From contig VSJF01000002.1 of assembly GCA_009739215.1 (NCBI GenBank), forward strand, positions 496,001 through 560,000: 64,000 nt of DNA, in the 5' to 3' direction. Under the pieces are notes generated by a model, which saw nothing but the letters and a program-made list of their open reading frames with translations, was not told the DNA's origin and searched no databases. Position 1 is the stretch's first letter; every line of letters begins with the position of its first letter. Source of the DNA: Floccularia luteovirens. Taxonomy: Eukaryota; Basidiomycota; Agaricomycetes; Agaricales; Squamanitaceae. Below are positions 22,130 to 35,200 of this stretch, in pieces. A program made the translations under genes and the position numbers.

Positions 22130-24936
22130 ATGATGTCTAATAGCTCAAGATTATCGCCACGTAGTTCTTTCACGCCAACAAACTCTACACAATTGCTTCA
22201 TGATGCACCCAAACATGAGCACTCGGATTATACAAGCTACCCGACTGATCAAGCTGGGTCCGCACCAAAATCTCGAAAAAGGCCCATGATACTCCTAGCT
22301 TTGGCATTACTCATCATCGCCATCATTGTTCTTGCGGTGATCCTTCCGGTGTATTTCACAGTAATTAAGCCCAAGCAAGGTCAGAGAGATACTGCAACTG
22401 CTCCTGCTGCTGCTACTACCAGTAGTGCTGGACAACCCAACGACAATGGTAATCCTACCAAGAACGACCCAACGCCCCCTAAGAATTCTATCACGATTAC
22501 TGGTGGTGACGGATCGACTGTGACAGCGGAAGATGGCGGGCAATTTACATACACTAATAAATTTGGTGGATTCTGTAAGTGGCTTTTTGTTGAAATCTTC
22601 AACCACAGCGAAGCATGGGATCAGTGGTGACAATGTGTCCGACTGTTGAACTTTGTTGTGAATTTTGTTTCTCACCCTAGTCTACGGGGCTTTTATCCCA
22701 AAAATAGACTCGAGTTTCCAACTTTCACGCGGGGTAAATGAAAATTAGACAAAAATGTCTAGAGATATATCCATGATCCATAGTTTCCTGGGGTAAACAG
22801 CTCATTGACCGTCTTTTTCTTCCTTACAGGGTGGTCTGACCCAGACGATCCTTACAATAATAACGCTCAACCGAACTCATGGACCCCGCCGCTTAACCAA
22901 TCATGGAATTGGAATGAGAATCGTGTCAACGGGTATACGAAATGAGCTTCTACTCCGATCTGTTCTCTTACTAATATGTGCCGATTTGTTTTAGTGTTAA
23001 TCTTGGGGGTCTCTTCGTTCTCGAGCCTTTCATTTCACCTGCGCTTTTCCAAAAATATCCAGAAGCGATAGACGAATGGAGTCTCAGCGAGCTGATGGCG
23101 GCTGACACTGCTAACGGAGGGCTGAATCAACTAGAAGAACATTATCAGACATTCATTGTAGGGAATCTTCCGGACATGATAGGTATTCTTGTTTCTAAAG
23201 CCTACTTAATTGCAGACGGAGGAGGACATCGCGGAGATTGCCGGTGCTGGACTGAATTGGATCCGGCTTCCAATACCATTCTGGGCGATAGAGACTTGGC
23301 CTGGGGAGCCTTTCCTCGCTAAAACGAGTTGGAAGTAAGCATGTGTAGCATCATTCGACATCGCCATTTGACCGTATACCGTTTGTCAGGTATATCCTCC
23401 GCGTCTTTGAATGGTGCAGAAAGTACGGCTTGCGCGTTAATTTGGATTTACACACAATTCCTGGTTCTCAGAATGGTATGCTTCTAATTCTCGTCGTTTT
23501 ATCACCTGACTGTACATATCGTTTCAAGGATACAACCACTCTGGCAAATTCGGAAAGGTCAACTTCTTGAATGGCGTAATGGGGTATGCAAATGCACAAC
23601 GAGCTTTCAACTACATTCGTATCATAACCGAATTCATTTCGCAACCTCAATACAAAGACCTAGTTCCATTATTCAGTGTCATGAACGAACCCCTACAATC
23701 GGTAATTGGGATGCAGAACATGCGAAGCTTGTGAGTTCCACCATCTTGTATTCACGATCAATTGGAGTAATTGACCGTAAAATGAAGTTATCTCGAGATG
23801 TACACCATGCTGAGAGATATCACCGGAATTGGAGAAGGCAAAGGGCCATTCATTGTCATTCACGACTCATTCCGAGGTGTTAGCTCTTGGAGTGACTTCC
23901 TACCAAACTCGGATAGGATTGTTTTGGATACCCATCCGTATTTTGCGTTTGGTGGAGGACCAGCTTTGGATCCGCTTGCTACGGGGACTGGATTAGCTGC
24001 TGGAGGTGTTTGGCCGGCGATGGCCTGCAACAGATGGGGTCCTGGTATGAATACAAGGTATAGTGGGCTTGTGATTATCAAACGAGGATTCTTAAAGTCT
24101 AATTGCTTGATGTTTTCCCAGCCGTTCCACGTTTGGTATCACTGTTGCTGGTGAATTCAGTAACGGCATTAACGACTGCGCGTTGTTCCTCAACGGTGTG
24201 GGTGGCTCAGCAAGTTATGGTGGAGATTGTGGGTTTTGGCAAGATTCATCGCAATGGAATGACACTATCAAGGCAGGATTGGAATTATTCACACTGGCAA
24301 GTATGGATACGTTCCAGGATTACTTCTTTTGGACTTGGAAGGTACGCATGAAATTATAGCCGAAGTGAAAAATGTACCTCCTAACCCCCCTCCCGTTTCA
24401 TGTAGATTGGCGACTCGAATGCAGGGCACCCTGAAGCCCCCCTATGGTCCTACCAGCTTGGTCTTCGCAATGGATGGATGCCAAAAGATCCCAGGGCATC
24501 CGTTGGAACTTGTGCTGCACTTGGAGTCATTGGACCTGCCTTCGATACATTTCAACCTTGGCAGACAGGAGGCGCTGGTGCTGGGGCGCTATCACCGACA
24601 GAAACTGTCCAATATCCATGGCCCCCTGCTCAGATGTCTGGCGCAGCCGGTCCCGTTACATTACTCCCATCGTATACGCCGACAGGATCGATCGTAACTC
24701 TTCCCCCTCCAACGTTCACTTCAAGTGATGGTAAGAATATTGACAGTGGTAATGGATGGTTCGATTCCAGTGATACTGCACCTGCTCCTACGGAGATTTC
24801 TGGATGCACATATCCAGATAGGTATGACGCCATTGACAGTGCCGTGCCACCTCCTTGTGGTGGCGCCGCGGCCGCCGCAACGCCTCCCCCTGTGGTCCCT
24901 ACCGATCCCACTGTGATCACACCAGTTAGAAGATAA
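22130..24936 (+). CDS. Membrane-anchored GH5 exo-beta-1,3-glucanase (glucan 1,3-beta-glucosidase)
   Basis: Nine exons, join(22130-22574, 22830-22932, 22995-23157, 23216-23334, 23390-23475, 23529-23730, 23788-24057, 24122-24341, 24406-24936), 713 codons (712 aa), all in phase. It is a type II layout: cytosolic Ser-rich leader, one membrane helix at about residues 50-75 (ILLALALLIIAIIVLAVIL), a Pro/Thr linker, then a GH5 catalytic domain opening at NGVNLGGLFVLEP. Family landmarks include GLNWIRLPIPFWAIE, the acid/base Glu in VMNEP (about E359) and the nucleophile Glu in VAGEFSNG (about E474), then FFWTWK. The enzyme would trim beta-1,3-glucan at the cell surface during wall remodelling. Intron 1 is long (255 bp). 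An upstream frame from an ATG at 22015 resembles the expected cytosolic leader but is one base out of register, so the true N-terminus is uncertain. Confidence 0.9.
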
Positions 24937-27900
24937 CTTAACTTAGCTGCGATAACCTTTTTGTAGCGTTTTTATCGATCGTTGTCATTGCATCGGGGAT
25001 TGCAATGGACATGCGCGGACTTCTCGTTCATTAAATCCATCCCCTTTTTCTTTCTGAGTTATGGATAATGGACACCTTTCAGATACATTGACACTAGCTT
25101 TGAAATTCATAAACAGACATTTAAATCCGATCCTATTGACTTTGTTCTTTATTTCAAAAGTCATGATATTAATATTATCGACATGCCAGATGATTATTAT
25201 TTTAGAAACGATGTATATATAATTATGTATGTCATGTCATATATCCATGATGCAAACTATCATTTCATAGTTGTACTTGCACCCTTTTTTTAAATTGCAC
25301 TTGCCCTAGCACTGAAAGAGGCTTGTCATACATTCTCAATACTCGGCGTCCCTTTTCAATCTTGAAAAACCAAGTCATATCGTCGGGTCATCCTATTCAG
25401 AGATAGAAAATTTCCACGAAATTGAAGGAGGCGATTAATCCCTAATCAATGAATCACGCGCACGACCCGCCCAATTGTCATATTTTGAATTGTTTTTTTT
25501 TGTTTTGTTTCTGGAAACCAGGTTAAACTACATTAACACACCTTATCAAGTGATCTTCGCTTCATATTTGCCTCCCCCCCAACAATGTGGCATTAGCATT
25601 TTTTTTCATCATCGGTTACCGATTATCGTTGTGTCTTGTTATTTTCACCCTTCTGATCAGAATATTATTTATACAAATGACTCTTTCTGGGACTTACGGG
25701 GAGTCAGAATTCATTCCATTTCGTTTTTGTATTAGTATTCAGGAAAATGGGATACTTTCGTAATCGCAAAACCTCGGAGTCAATTCGATGTTTCGGTAAT
25801 TTGGTTTAACCTGTTGGCTTTGACTTAATAGCACATCCAATTAATGTACTAACATTGTACTTACATGTATAAGGTGTTTGTTGTGGGCGTTCTATAAGCG
25901 GGGAGACGCGGGTCAAACGACTATGTCAATCAGTGATGGCCGTGTCTCCGCAGAGCAGTGACAGAGACAGATATAGATTAGATCTTGCTTCTGGTAAAAT
26001 ATACACATCTGGAGTTAATAAGGACATATGTAAATATATACATCTCTCACCCATTTGATTCACAAGGTATGTAGGCACTCCTACAATAGTCCGTGATTCG
26101 TGGAAAGTTCTTCCCCCCTCCCTCAACCCATATGTTCCAAATGGAGATTGCTGGGTTGACCTTGTCAAACATTCTGTTTTTCTAGCTTTTCATTTGAGCC
26201 TTATTCATAGTCCGCAAAATTATATGGAGACCGGCGAACGTTGCAGGGTTGGGGGTTGTACGCTAAAAGTTGATATTTGAAAGACGAGGAGGATATCGTA
26301 CTAGTGGAGATGGTTTCTGCTTCAGCCCGCGGACCTGCGACTCGAGCCATTTCATCAAAGAGAATGAATTTTTGCTCGATTAAAATACAATGAGCCCGGC
26401 CGTTGATCATGATGAGAAGTGGAAGTCCTTAATGGAGGTGCTCCTTTTGATCATGTTCCGAATACAGTCCGTTCTGTTTTGCGATCAATTGGAAGCGATC
26501 CCGTTCATCTTAAAGAAGGGACCCCCAAGCTACTGAGGTTGTCGGTGAAAGTGCTATGATAACCATTGTCTGTAAAAGGATGTGTAGCCTAACTTTAGTC
26601 CGAGTGGCGACAAGCATTTTGATGACACGCTATAGATCAAAAGGGATAGTATATCTATGACTCGGAGCAGAGAAGGATGAAGAACTTGTTATTACAAAGA
26701 ACTTCTGAGAACCACACTTATCCTGTTATTTTCATTTCTCATGCCCCAGGAAGAAGTCGACTTTTGAATTTATAATTAAATGCTCTGGATTCCCGGATGA
26801 TGCCGTGAATTAATGATTTCCCACGAGTCTTTGTTAGATTGATAATTGATCAATTTAGTTTCTGCGGCTCGACTGGTTTATCGGGGGAGTTATATGTACG
26901 TGGACAATACTATAAAGAAAACATATGTTTCGTTCGTAAATGCACTGTACATGACGCTAGAACGGATCAATTTCAAAGGCGGTGTTGGAATCGGAGTATA
27001 TAGCGTTCCGTGTCGCTGTGACGCACGTACATTTAAGCTTTTTTCGAGGCTGTTCCAACCGAGGTACGTATTCAACACAGCAAACTACGCATACATACAT
27101 CATCGGCATCATTGAACACTGCATATGCACTGGATGTACCTCGGATTCATTTGGTGATCAGGACGTCGTTGTTCCAAGAAAGTAAATATGTGGAGGATCA
27201 AGGGCGCCTCCCCAGTGGTGTTGATCCCGTCACAATCAAGCGCGCGTCTCTTTTTTACAAACAAACAGCTGCTCACATCACACCGTAGTTGTTATCATTT
27301 TCGTCGGACCAAAAGACTCCCCTATAGTTCATTACCACCGGTAAAGCAGTGAGCAAGCTATCGATCCATTGTCTTACCCTCAGCCACCGGGTTCTGCGTC
27401 AGCTGGCCTCGGAGTAGGGGGTAGGGGATTTGTAAAACGGATGTGGCGGTCCAGACCATCCCTGATCAGAATCTCACCATGGCGGTGGGACTTTGACTTA
27501 TTTCCCGATTGCAAAAATAAATTGGATCTCTCTCCATCAACCGTTTGTCCATGCCATCATACAATTGACGCTAGAGACGGGTTCCAAAATCCGTGGCTAT
27601 TCCTGGCACCCAAGGTGCTGCTTTCGCAACAGCAACTCGAGAAAAAAGCAACAGATTTGGATTTGGATTGACCTTCTAACTTCGATTAGTATTTGGAACG
27701 CCACGGACTTCTTCCGAGCTGTTAAAGCCGCTCAATTTGTATCATCGCAACAAACCTTTAGACTTGTCAAGACGTTATGTCTAACGAGCTTCTGGACTGA
27801 TATTTGAGGGAGTGGCTTGGAAGAGAGGAAAATAGTCACTGGGGCAATATGTTTCTCCATATGATTAACATTGGCTTTCAGGTCATAATTACTAACAAAT

Positions 27901-29218
27901 TACAGACCGAATTGTCGTGTTGTTAAGCATGCCGTTTTCCGTCAATCAGATATGTCAGGTAAATTATCGACTAATTTCTTCATTCTCATCAGAGTTGGCA
28001 TGATTTTATTTTCAGTGATTGAGTAAAGCTACATATAACACATGTGGCTGACTGATTTTAATAATTCTCAGGTGGGGATGTACTCCGAAGAAAACAAAAA
28101 TACAAATCAATCAGCAAAGCTCTGATGAGAATGTTTGAATTCTCTCGGCGTGGGCCCACGGCATACTAATGGCACAGCGAAGAGGTTATATTTGTTCATC
28201 TATCAAGATTTGTCCACGTGGGCCATTCACTTGGGTTTCGTATTCTCTCCTATTGATAGTACATTCAAACTCCTCTCAAGACATTTGTGTGAGGCTTGCC
28301 CTGTCGCCGGAGAACTGGATGGTTATGCCCCCCTTTCCTCTGGCCGAAGACAGACAAGACATATGGACCAACCTCTGAGGGGTGAGGTGAGAATATGCCC
28401 TGTATGTACCTTGTATTGGTTCGGCGCAGGCTGCCGACAAGCTCATGAAACGGATAAACGGAGTGGTGAGTAATAGGTGATGGTTCCGGCGACCATGAAG
28501 ATGTTCTGTATATGTTTTAATGATCAAGTGAATTGAAGGGCGACCCTTCGCCAGGCAAGTGGATATTGTTTGACGTGATAAGACCACGATTCGGTAACTC
28601 TCGTCTTTGTGGTGGCGGGACGTGAACGTAGGACCGAATGCGGACAGCACTTGTCCTAATATGGACCCCGGAAAGTGATCGTACCGGGTGGCGGTGCCGT
28701 TAAATAGGATCGAGATTTGGAAGATCTGACTTCGACATTTGATCAGATTTTTAAAGCCAAACGCCGCATCTCATTCAAGGTCCAACAAGTAACAAACTGT
28801 CGGAATTATATTATAATATTTTATTTTATTTTATTATTATCCTATTCTCACAGTGTCCTTTCTATCAGCCTCCTACACAAAGGAACCAACCATGCCACGT
28901 TCACGATGGCTCAGCCAGTGCAGGCGGAAAATAGGTCTTCGATCAGCCGAAGGTCCACAATTGGAGGTCCTTGTTCTAGCTGCCGTTCCACGTCTCAGGC
29001 TATACAGCCTTACCTCCTGTAGGTTAAACCGCAAAGAAGTGGCCAGATCATTTGGCGTGGCAGCCGAATAACTTTATTAATGACGATATTCCATCGCGGA
29101 GATCTCACCCAACCGGCTTCAATATAAACTGGACGAGATCGACATATTGTTATCTTTGTGTTTTCAAGCTTTTCTGTCTTCTCCCTTGTATAAACGGTCA
29201 GATCCTCCGCTTGACCCA
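24937..29218. other. Long gene-poor stretch, no gene supported
   Basis: About 4.3 kb of AT-rich DNA between the glucanase stop and the TEA gene start. It contains T-runs, a 28810-28845 AT/ATTTT-rich tract and a perfect 14-bp inverted repeat (27981-27994 with 28120-28133). Open frames near 27369-27807 and 28135-28650 show no recognisable domain or coherent splicing. Confidence 0.45.
27981..28133. repeat. Perfect 14-bp inverted repeat, 153 bp end to end
   Basis: CATTCTCATCAGAG (27981-27994) and its exact complement CTCTGATGAGAATG (28120-28133) bracket 125 bp. The size would suit a small non-autonomous element, but I see no clear target-site duplication. Confidence 0.45.
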
Positions 29219-30858
29219 ATGCATACTACTATGTCCTCTCCATCCACTTCCTCTCTCTCCCCGGCCTGCATGTCCTCAGCTGGCTTGGATGACTTTGCTC
29301 TCCCCAACTCTCGAACACAGGATGTCTTCCAGTCAATCGTTAAAGGCCGCAAGAGCTGGAAAACGTTGAGGGGTGGCGAAGTTGTTTGGCCCCCAGAACT
29401 GGAGGCAGCCCTCATTGAAGGTAAAATGTCACCTGTACCACGTTAGCTGTCTGGCACTTGCTGATGTGGGCATTCATTTAGGGTTGGAGAAGTACCAACC
29501 TGATGACTCAAGGGAAACTCGCCTTCTTGGCCGTTTTCCTATGAGAAATCGGTTTATCTCGGATTATATATATGATAAGACTGGAAAGCGTAGGACAGCC
29601 AAACAAGTTGGAAGTCGCCTTCAACAGCTAAGGGACACATGTGGGGGCAAACGTCGTAAGTTTTCTCTTCCTCTCGTGGCTTACTCATTTGTATTGTTAC
29701 TGATCTCTCTTCAGTGCTAAATTTGCTATCACCCTGCCGACGCCAGTATCGTGCTTCTGAATCACTCTCACCAGACCTATATCACCACAGCTCTTCCTCG
29801 CTATATCGATCTTCCACCCTCAGATATGACACTGAATCCAGTAGCAGCGATACCTCATCACCAAGTTCTCCGACCACCCCGCGAGATGCACATGCAACGT
29901 TACAACATCTGCTCTACCGAGGTGTCGACGGGCATCCCGAAACGGCTCCACAATCTGTCATTTTTGTTGATCTCCTCCCACCATCAGTGTCGAGCACAGA
30001 CGCCCAGCTGTATCAATGTACCCCCATTGATGAGTCTGCATGGCTTAGCCGAGGCACAAGGGTTGTGCGAATCTCCCAGCAGCCTCGCCACTTTCGGGAT
30101 ATAGACCCAACGGTCACACTCTTGTCCAGATCAACGACTTCTGCACATTCATGCTTTGCTATCTACTGTGGCGACAATGTTGTCTTCTCAGAAATTACCC
30201 AACTGCATCTGATGGGTCCTGCTCCTGAATGCCCTGACACCTTGATGTACAAGACACAGTTGGTGCCGGGTTATTGGGATGAGCTGTCGAAAAGTCCCGG
30301 TAAGTTTGCCAACGCCTTCTGTCATCAAGCATCCCTCCTCATTAACGCCCTCCACTCAATTAGATCTTACGCAATATACAATCATGCAACGTGTAATCCA
30401 AGACTCTGAGGGAGAGTCACCTTCTAGGGTGATTTTCTCCGCGATGTACAAGTTCTGCTATTCGTCATTATTCTCCAACGATTATTCGGCAGCAGCAGTT
30501 TCTAGTCAAGATCTCCCCCGAGTTGCTCAACCCCAATCGAACACTCCACTCGATTTTCCCATCCACTGTCTATTACAATCGGATTCAAATGGCTTCGCAG
30601 ATTTGATTAACTATGAGAAGCCTGTTGGTTACTACGACCTTGATACCCTCATGAGAGCTGATTGGGATGTGATCTCCCCACCAAATTCTACTCCAGCCGG
30701 CACACCACCGAGGTCTCAACTCAATTATGGTGATGAGGGAGATGACGAGTTACTTTCGCCATCTTCTAGTTGCTTCGACCCCAATGTACCACGCTATGTA
30801 AGTTGTCAACTCAATGGCAAGACACTTTATTTAACTAATACATTAATAGGTACTGTAA
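29219..30858 (+). CDS. TEA/ATTS-domain transcription factor
   Basis: Five exons, join(29219-29420, 29482-29655, 29715-30299, 30364-30797, 30850-30858), 468 codons (467 aa). The TEA DNA-binding domain spans about residues 50-125: VWPPELEAALIEGLEKYQP, GRFPMRNRFISDYIYDKTG and RRTAKQVGSRLQQLRDTCGG are clear. TEA factors (animal TEAD, fungal AbaA/Tec1) bind MCAT-like sites and control development. In mushrooms they are linked to differentiation, which is inference here. A Ser-rich linker and a C-terminal activation-like region follow. The final coding exon would be only nine bases (Val-Leu-stop). If that intron is retained, the frame instead runs on to 30968. A second ATG at 29231 is also possible. 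Confidence 0.87.
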
Positions 30859-31309
30859 TTCGTTTCCTCAACAGCATCAACTCGTGTTTTATTATTATAA
30901 TGATACCCCCTCAACCTACCTTCCACAATTACACATTGTTTCCAGTGTTATTTAACTGCGTTAGTTAATTCGCTTCCACTTTTGCACCCGTTTCACGTAA
31001 TTCTGACTGCTGCCGTTATCAGATATTATATTTTAAAACACCACCATCATTTCGATTTCCACACCTTTCATCTTTTGTTGTTACTTATTAACACACTATT
31101 CGCACCTATTCGCGTTGCAAAAAAGTCTCATCCATCCAACAGTATTCGGACTTGAAATTTTTTCTTTCTGTTCTTTCTTGTCGCTCCTTTTGATGTGTAC
31201 TTTACTTTACCCGAGATCGATCTCTGAATTGTTTGCATAGTAAAACTACTGTAATCTTTGTATGTGGCAAAGTTGATATACCCTCTCCCTCCTTTGATCC
31301 CAAGAGATT
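30859..31309. other. Convergent 3' region
   Basis: About 0.45 kb between the TEA gene and the stop of the minus-strand orphan gene. It is T/A-rich and probably holds both 3' UTRs. No gene seen. Confidence 0.4.
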
Positions 31310-31993
31310 CTAAATAAATTTGGAACTCCACATTGCCTCAGCTTGTCGTGCTTCGTCGGTTCCAGATCCATATATTCTGGAACTAACTGTGAAAAGTAAC
31401 ACGTCAGAAGAGATATTGTGTCAAGCGAGAAGTTCATGGCAGAAAAAAGAACAGGAGTTAAACGCGGGAAGAGATGTGTGATAGCGCTCACCGGTCTTGA
31501 GGCATGAGATTATCTGGATTCTGGTTGTGAATTCTCTCGTGAGTAGTGTCACATCTGTGTTCTGATTCATTCCACGCGTGATTCCCTTTGCGATTGAGTC
31601 TTTTCGGGATCCTGCACTGGCGGCCCTGCCATGAGCTTCGATGAGGGAGTCAACCCAAGTCCGCATCGCCATCCCCCCCGCCATTCCTTCCCATTTGCTC
31701 AACTCCATAATCATATTCGTAATCCCACCAACAACAACAGCAACTTCCCCTTCTGTACTCCCAACTGATTCTAGTCCCAACTTCATCTCCGGAAAGTGCT
31801 TCTGGATCATAGCTAACATTGTGCCATATGAAACACCATCCCCAGCTTGTCCACATCCCAGTCCTCCGATCATCCATGACTTTGTTTTGTCGATGGCGCT
31901 GTAAATGTCGGTGCGGAGGGTGGGTGCCATGACTTTCTTGGCTTCTGCTCCATTCTCTCCCGCCGAAAGTTGGCTAGTAAGATTGCGGAACAT
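31310..31993 (-). CDS. Conserved-looking protein of unknown function
   Basis: Two exons, complement(31310-31386, 31492-31993), joined by a gtgagc...cacag intron, 193 codons (192 aa). I do not recognise the family. The N-terminal half contains a Gly-rich segment (MIGGLGCGQAGDGVSYG, about residue 42). A further Gly/Val stretch (GEVAVVVGGITNMIM) and a Met/Gly run (EGMAGGMAMRTW) follow. There is no signal peptide or strong membrane helix. Charged and hydrophobic residues alternate as in an alpha-helical soluble protein. The clean splice with an in-phase short second exon supports a real gene. Transcribed in the same direction as the neighbouring ceramidase gene, 281 bp upstream. Confidence 0.6.
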
Positions 31994-32274
31994 TCTTTGG
32001 TTTTACAAAATTGTATAAGGAGATGTGCGGAATAAGGGGTCAATAATTGTGTCGGGATTGGCGTCAGTTTTTTTACTCAGAGTGCTTTCTAAGAACTCAT
32101 GGGAAACGCGAGGCAGGGAGCAAAGCATACATATATGGGCATACACAACAGGTTCGAATACGTACACGTTTTTGAATCCCAGCCAGGTTTGTTAATATCC
32201 CTGATACAGAACAATGTGTGGCAATAGACTATTACAGTGAAAGATAAAAGCCTTTGTAGATTGTACAAGATACA

Positions 32275-35200
32275 TCAAGCGATTGTGAAGGTCGATGATG
32301 TACCCATAAAAGACGAAATAGACCCAATCAAAGGTTTAGAGTCTCCAAAGTAGCTCAGTCGATATGATCCCGCTTGATATGGATGTCACAGGGTCGTATT
32401 ACAAGAGTAAACATCGTCCTTACCTGGTGTTCCACTTTCGATAGTCCTGAAGCACCGAAATAAGTGTAATGGATCTTATCAAAGATTATCTCTTACCATG
32501 AAATTGTCACAGTACTGGTGCCTAGGACCTATTGTTACAGGGATAGGTTAGTGAACATCAATGTATCACGAGCCACGGGAGGCTACGAGGTTCCGAAATT
32601 ACATACCGTGTTTGTTCTAACCCATTGATATGTAGTTGAGGGGTGTGAATCTGACCTCACAGTCTTCCATTGTCCAGAGGTCAACTGATCCACGGTAAGG
32701 AATGTACCCTCCAAGCGAAGATTATTCTATAAGGTAATTGGAATCAGCACCCGTGAAAAATTTCTGTAATTCGAACTTCGTACCCGAGGATTTGCCCCAA
32801 CAAATTGTGCGGTTACAGTATCGCCAACATGATAGGGGGTTGTAAGGACATCAGAAAGTACAGCACCGAACCTTTTGCCGAAGGTAGGTGCATCGAAAAC
32901 TACAGGAGTCTACATTCGATTTGAGAATGAATTGAGACTATGTGTTTGTAATGATTACTAACTTGCAAAGAAATTGCCTTCGAGGTTTGGTCTTGGGGTG
33001 CGGGATCCGACGCAGGTGTGCCGCTCGCATTGTCGGCAAGGAAAGGTACAAGACTCGAGTATTTGTCAATGTATGCTTCAAGCGTGACTATGAAGGCATA
33101 TCAATGAGATGTCAGTGCGTTCCCATCGGTTTAGCCATAGAACAAAACTAGAGAAGACCAGGCCCCGGAAGTGCGGCAGGGAAAATACGGGGATGACATG
33201 GGGTGGGAGAAGTACTGAACGAAAGAACAGATTTGTACAACTGACATTGTCCAAATATTGTACTGGCACCTTCGTAACGCTGTACTCCATATTCTTCGCG
33301 TGTAGTGACGTAGTGGGCGTATGTGTTGGCCGGGCCTGCGACGACCACATAGGCATCCGAGCCGAGGATACCCGATGCAATCAATTTAGAGCGGAGCGCT
33401 TCGCTGTTGGGAAATGGATTGCCACCGATAATCATCATGTGATTATTTGGTTTAATTTAGGCATGGGAATGAAGTGAAAGTATAAAGGAACCTTGTTGAA
33501 TTAAGAAGACAAGGATAGATATTGTATCACGCACCGGATCCTCCTACCGGCCATAGTAGTCAATTCACCTAACATAAGCCATTCATGGGGATAAAGATAA
33601 ATGGAAACAACCTCGGAATGACTGACCCACCTGGCATAATGAGCATCACTTTTCGTAAAAGTAAAATGCATATCAATGTAGCTGCGACCCTACAAGTTAC
33701 GTTAGTGCTTACCAAAATTCCCAACACGCAACATTTGGATGTCTACTGAGCTAGGAGCCCATTCGTATGGTGTATGAGCAAACCCCTAGGTAGCATATAG
33801 CAAACAACATGTTAGATGCACAGACTAATATGGCTAATTTAGAAGGTTCCGACCGTATTAAGCAATATTGGTTTGGGATCCTGGCAAGCTACTTGAGCAG
33901 CCGAGGGGAAAGGGGTTATTGCGCCTGGAATAATGAAAGGGAAGCACCAGACAAAGACAAAATTTCCAAATCAATCGAGGGCGATTCTCCATGAAACGAC
34001 AGACTAACCCTTTACGAGTTCCCAAAACGGATTCCTAGCAATGCGGCAGAAACATCAGAAATGAAGATCATTTGGACATAAATGCGACATACTGTGGAGA
34101 GGATGAATTGTCTCCTTGGACGAAGTCGAAAGCTCCGGGTCCATCCCTGTTCCAATTCTGTTTGTCAGAAAGAATTCTTCCTATCACATCTCAGATGTTA
34201 CGCACGTCGTTCCACCTGCGAAGGAGAATCCTGGAACACGAGAAGAATCTCCATTAATACAGAGGTATATCGTAATAGAACCATCGACTAACCCATTGCG
34301 GCCGGACATGTCTGTACAGTTGTACCATTCGGGAGGGTGAAAGCATGGTCCGACCTGGTAAACCAAGAAAGTGAACTCAACAGCTGATTTACCCATCACG
34401 AAACAATAACACACATATCCATATACACGTGAACACTTTTGACAGTTCCACTAACGGGGTTCCTCTGCCCATTCATGATCTTCTGTGCACCTTGGAATTG
34501 CAGGTTGCCGATGATCCTGTTAGATTCGAAATCCGAAACACGAAAGCCTGGACCACTGTCAAAAAGATTAACCATGTTTAACACGCGGATACTAAGCAAG
34601 GTACCGGCCATGACAGTCTTCTACTGTTCCACCACAAGTAGAGTGGTCTTGATCACATGGTTGTCCGTCAAATGGCTGTCCGGGTGATTCGCAAAAAGCA
34701 CCCAGACTAAAAAGATACTCTAATCAGCCACTAAATTGTAAATTGTGAATAAAACTAACGTATTCGGACTTGTATCGCCGACATTAGCTGCAAATTGAAT
34801 TGAACATTGGCGTTTTACGTGAGCCATACAAAACATACATTGTGAGAAACCGGCGACGAATGTAGTATTTCCAGGCATAGAAGACGGTTCCATCATGGCT
34901 TTTGAATCCTTATATAATGGATCAAATTTCTCATAGGTTCGGAGGACATACATTCATATAAAAATGCGGCCATTCCTTTGTTATCCGAACTAACCAGGGT
35001 ATTGTTCTATGTGAATTCGCTGATCGCTCAAAGTAAAATTAAGGATAAATTACACACGACATACCTCGTATAAACTTGTTCCATGCACAGCAAAAAAGCT
35101 CAAGAATCCTCTTGGATTTCCACTTTGGATCATCAAACCTTAGCAGGGTCATGTCCTTGTCTTGATCAAATTGATATCTTGCCCTTTCTTGTGCTGGGTT

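Noticed and set aside
27369..28650. Several open frames of 100-124 codons
   Set aside because: No recognisable motifs, no consistent intron chain, and overlapping frames on both strands of similar length, as expected by chance.
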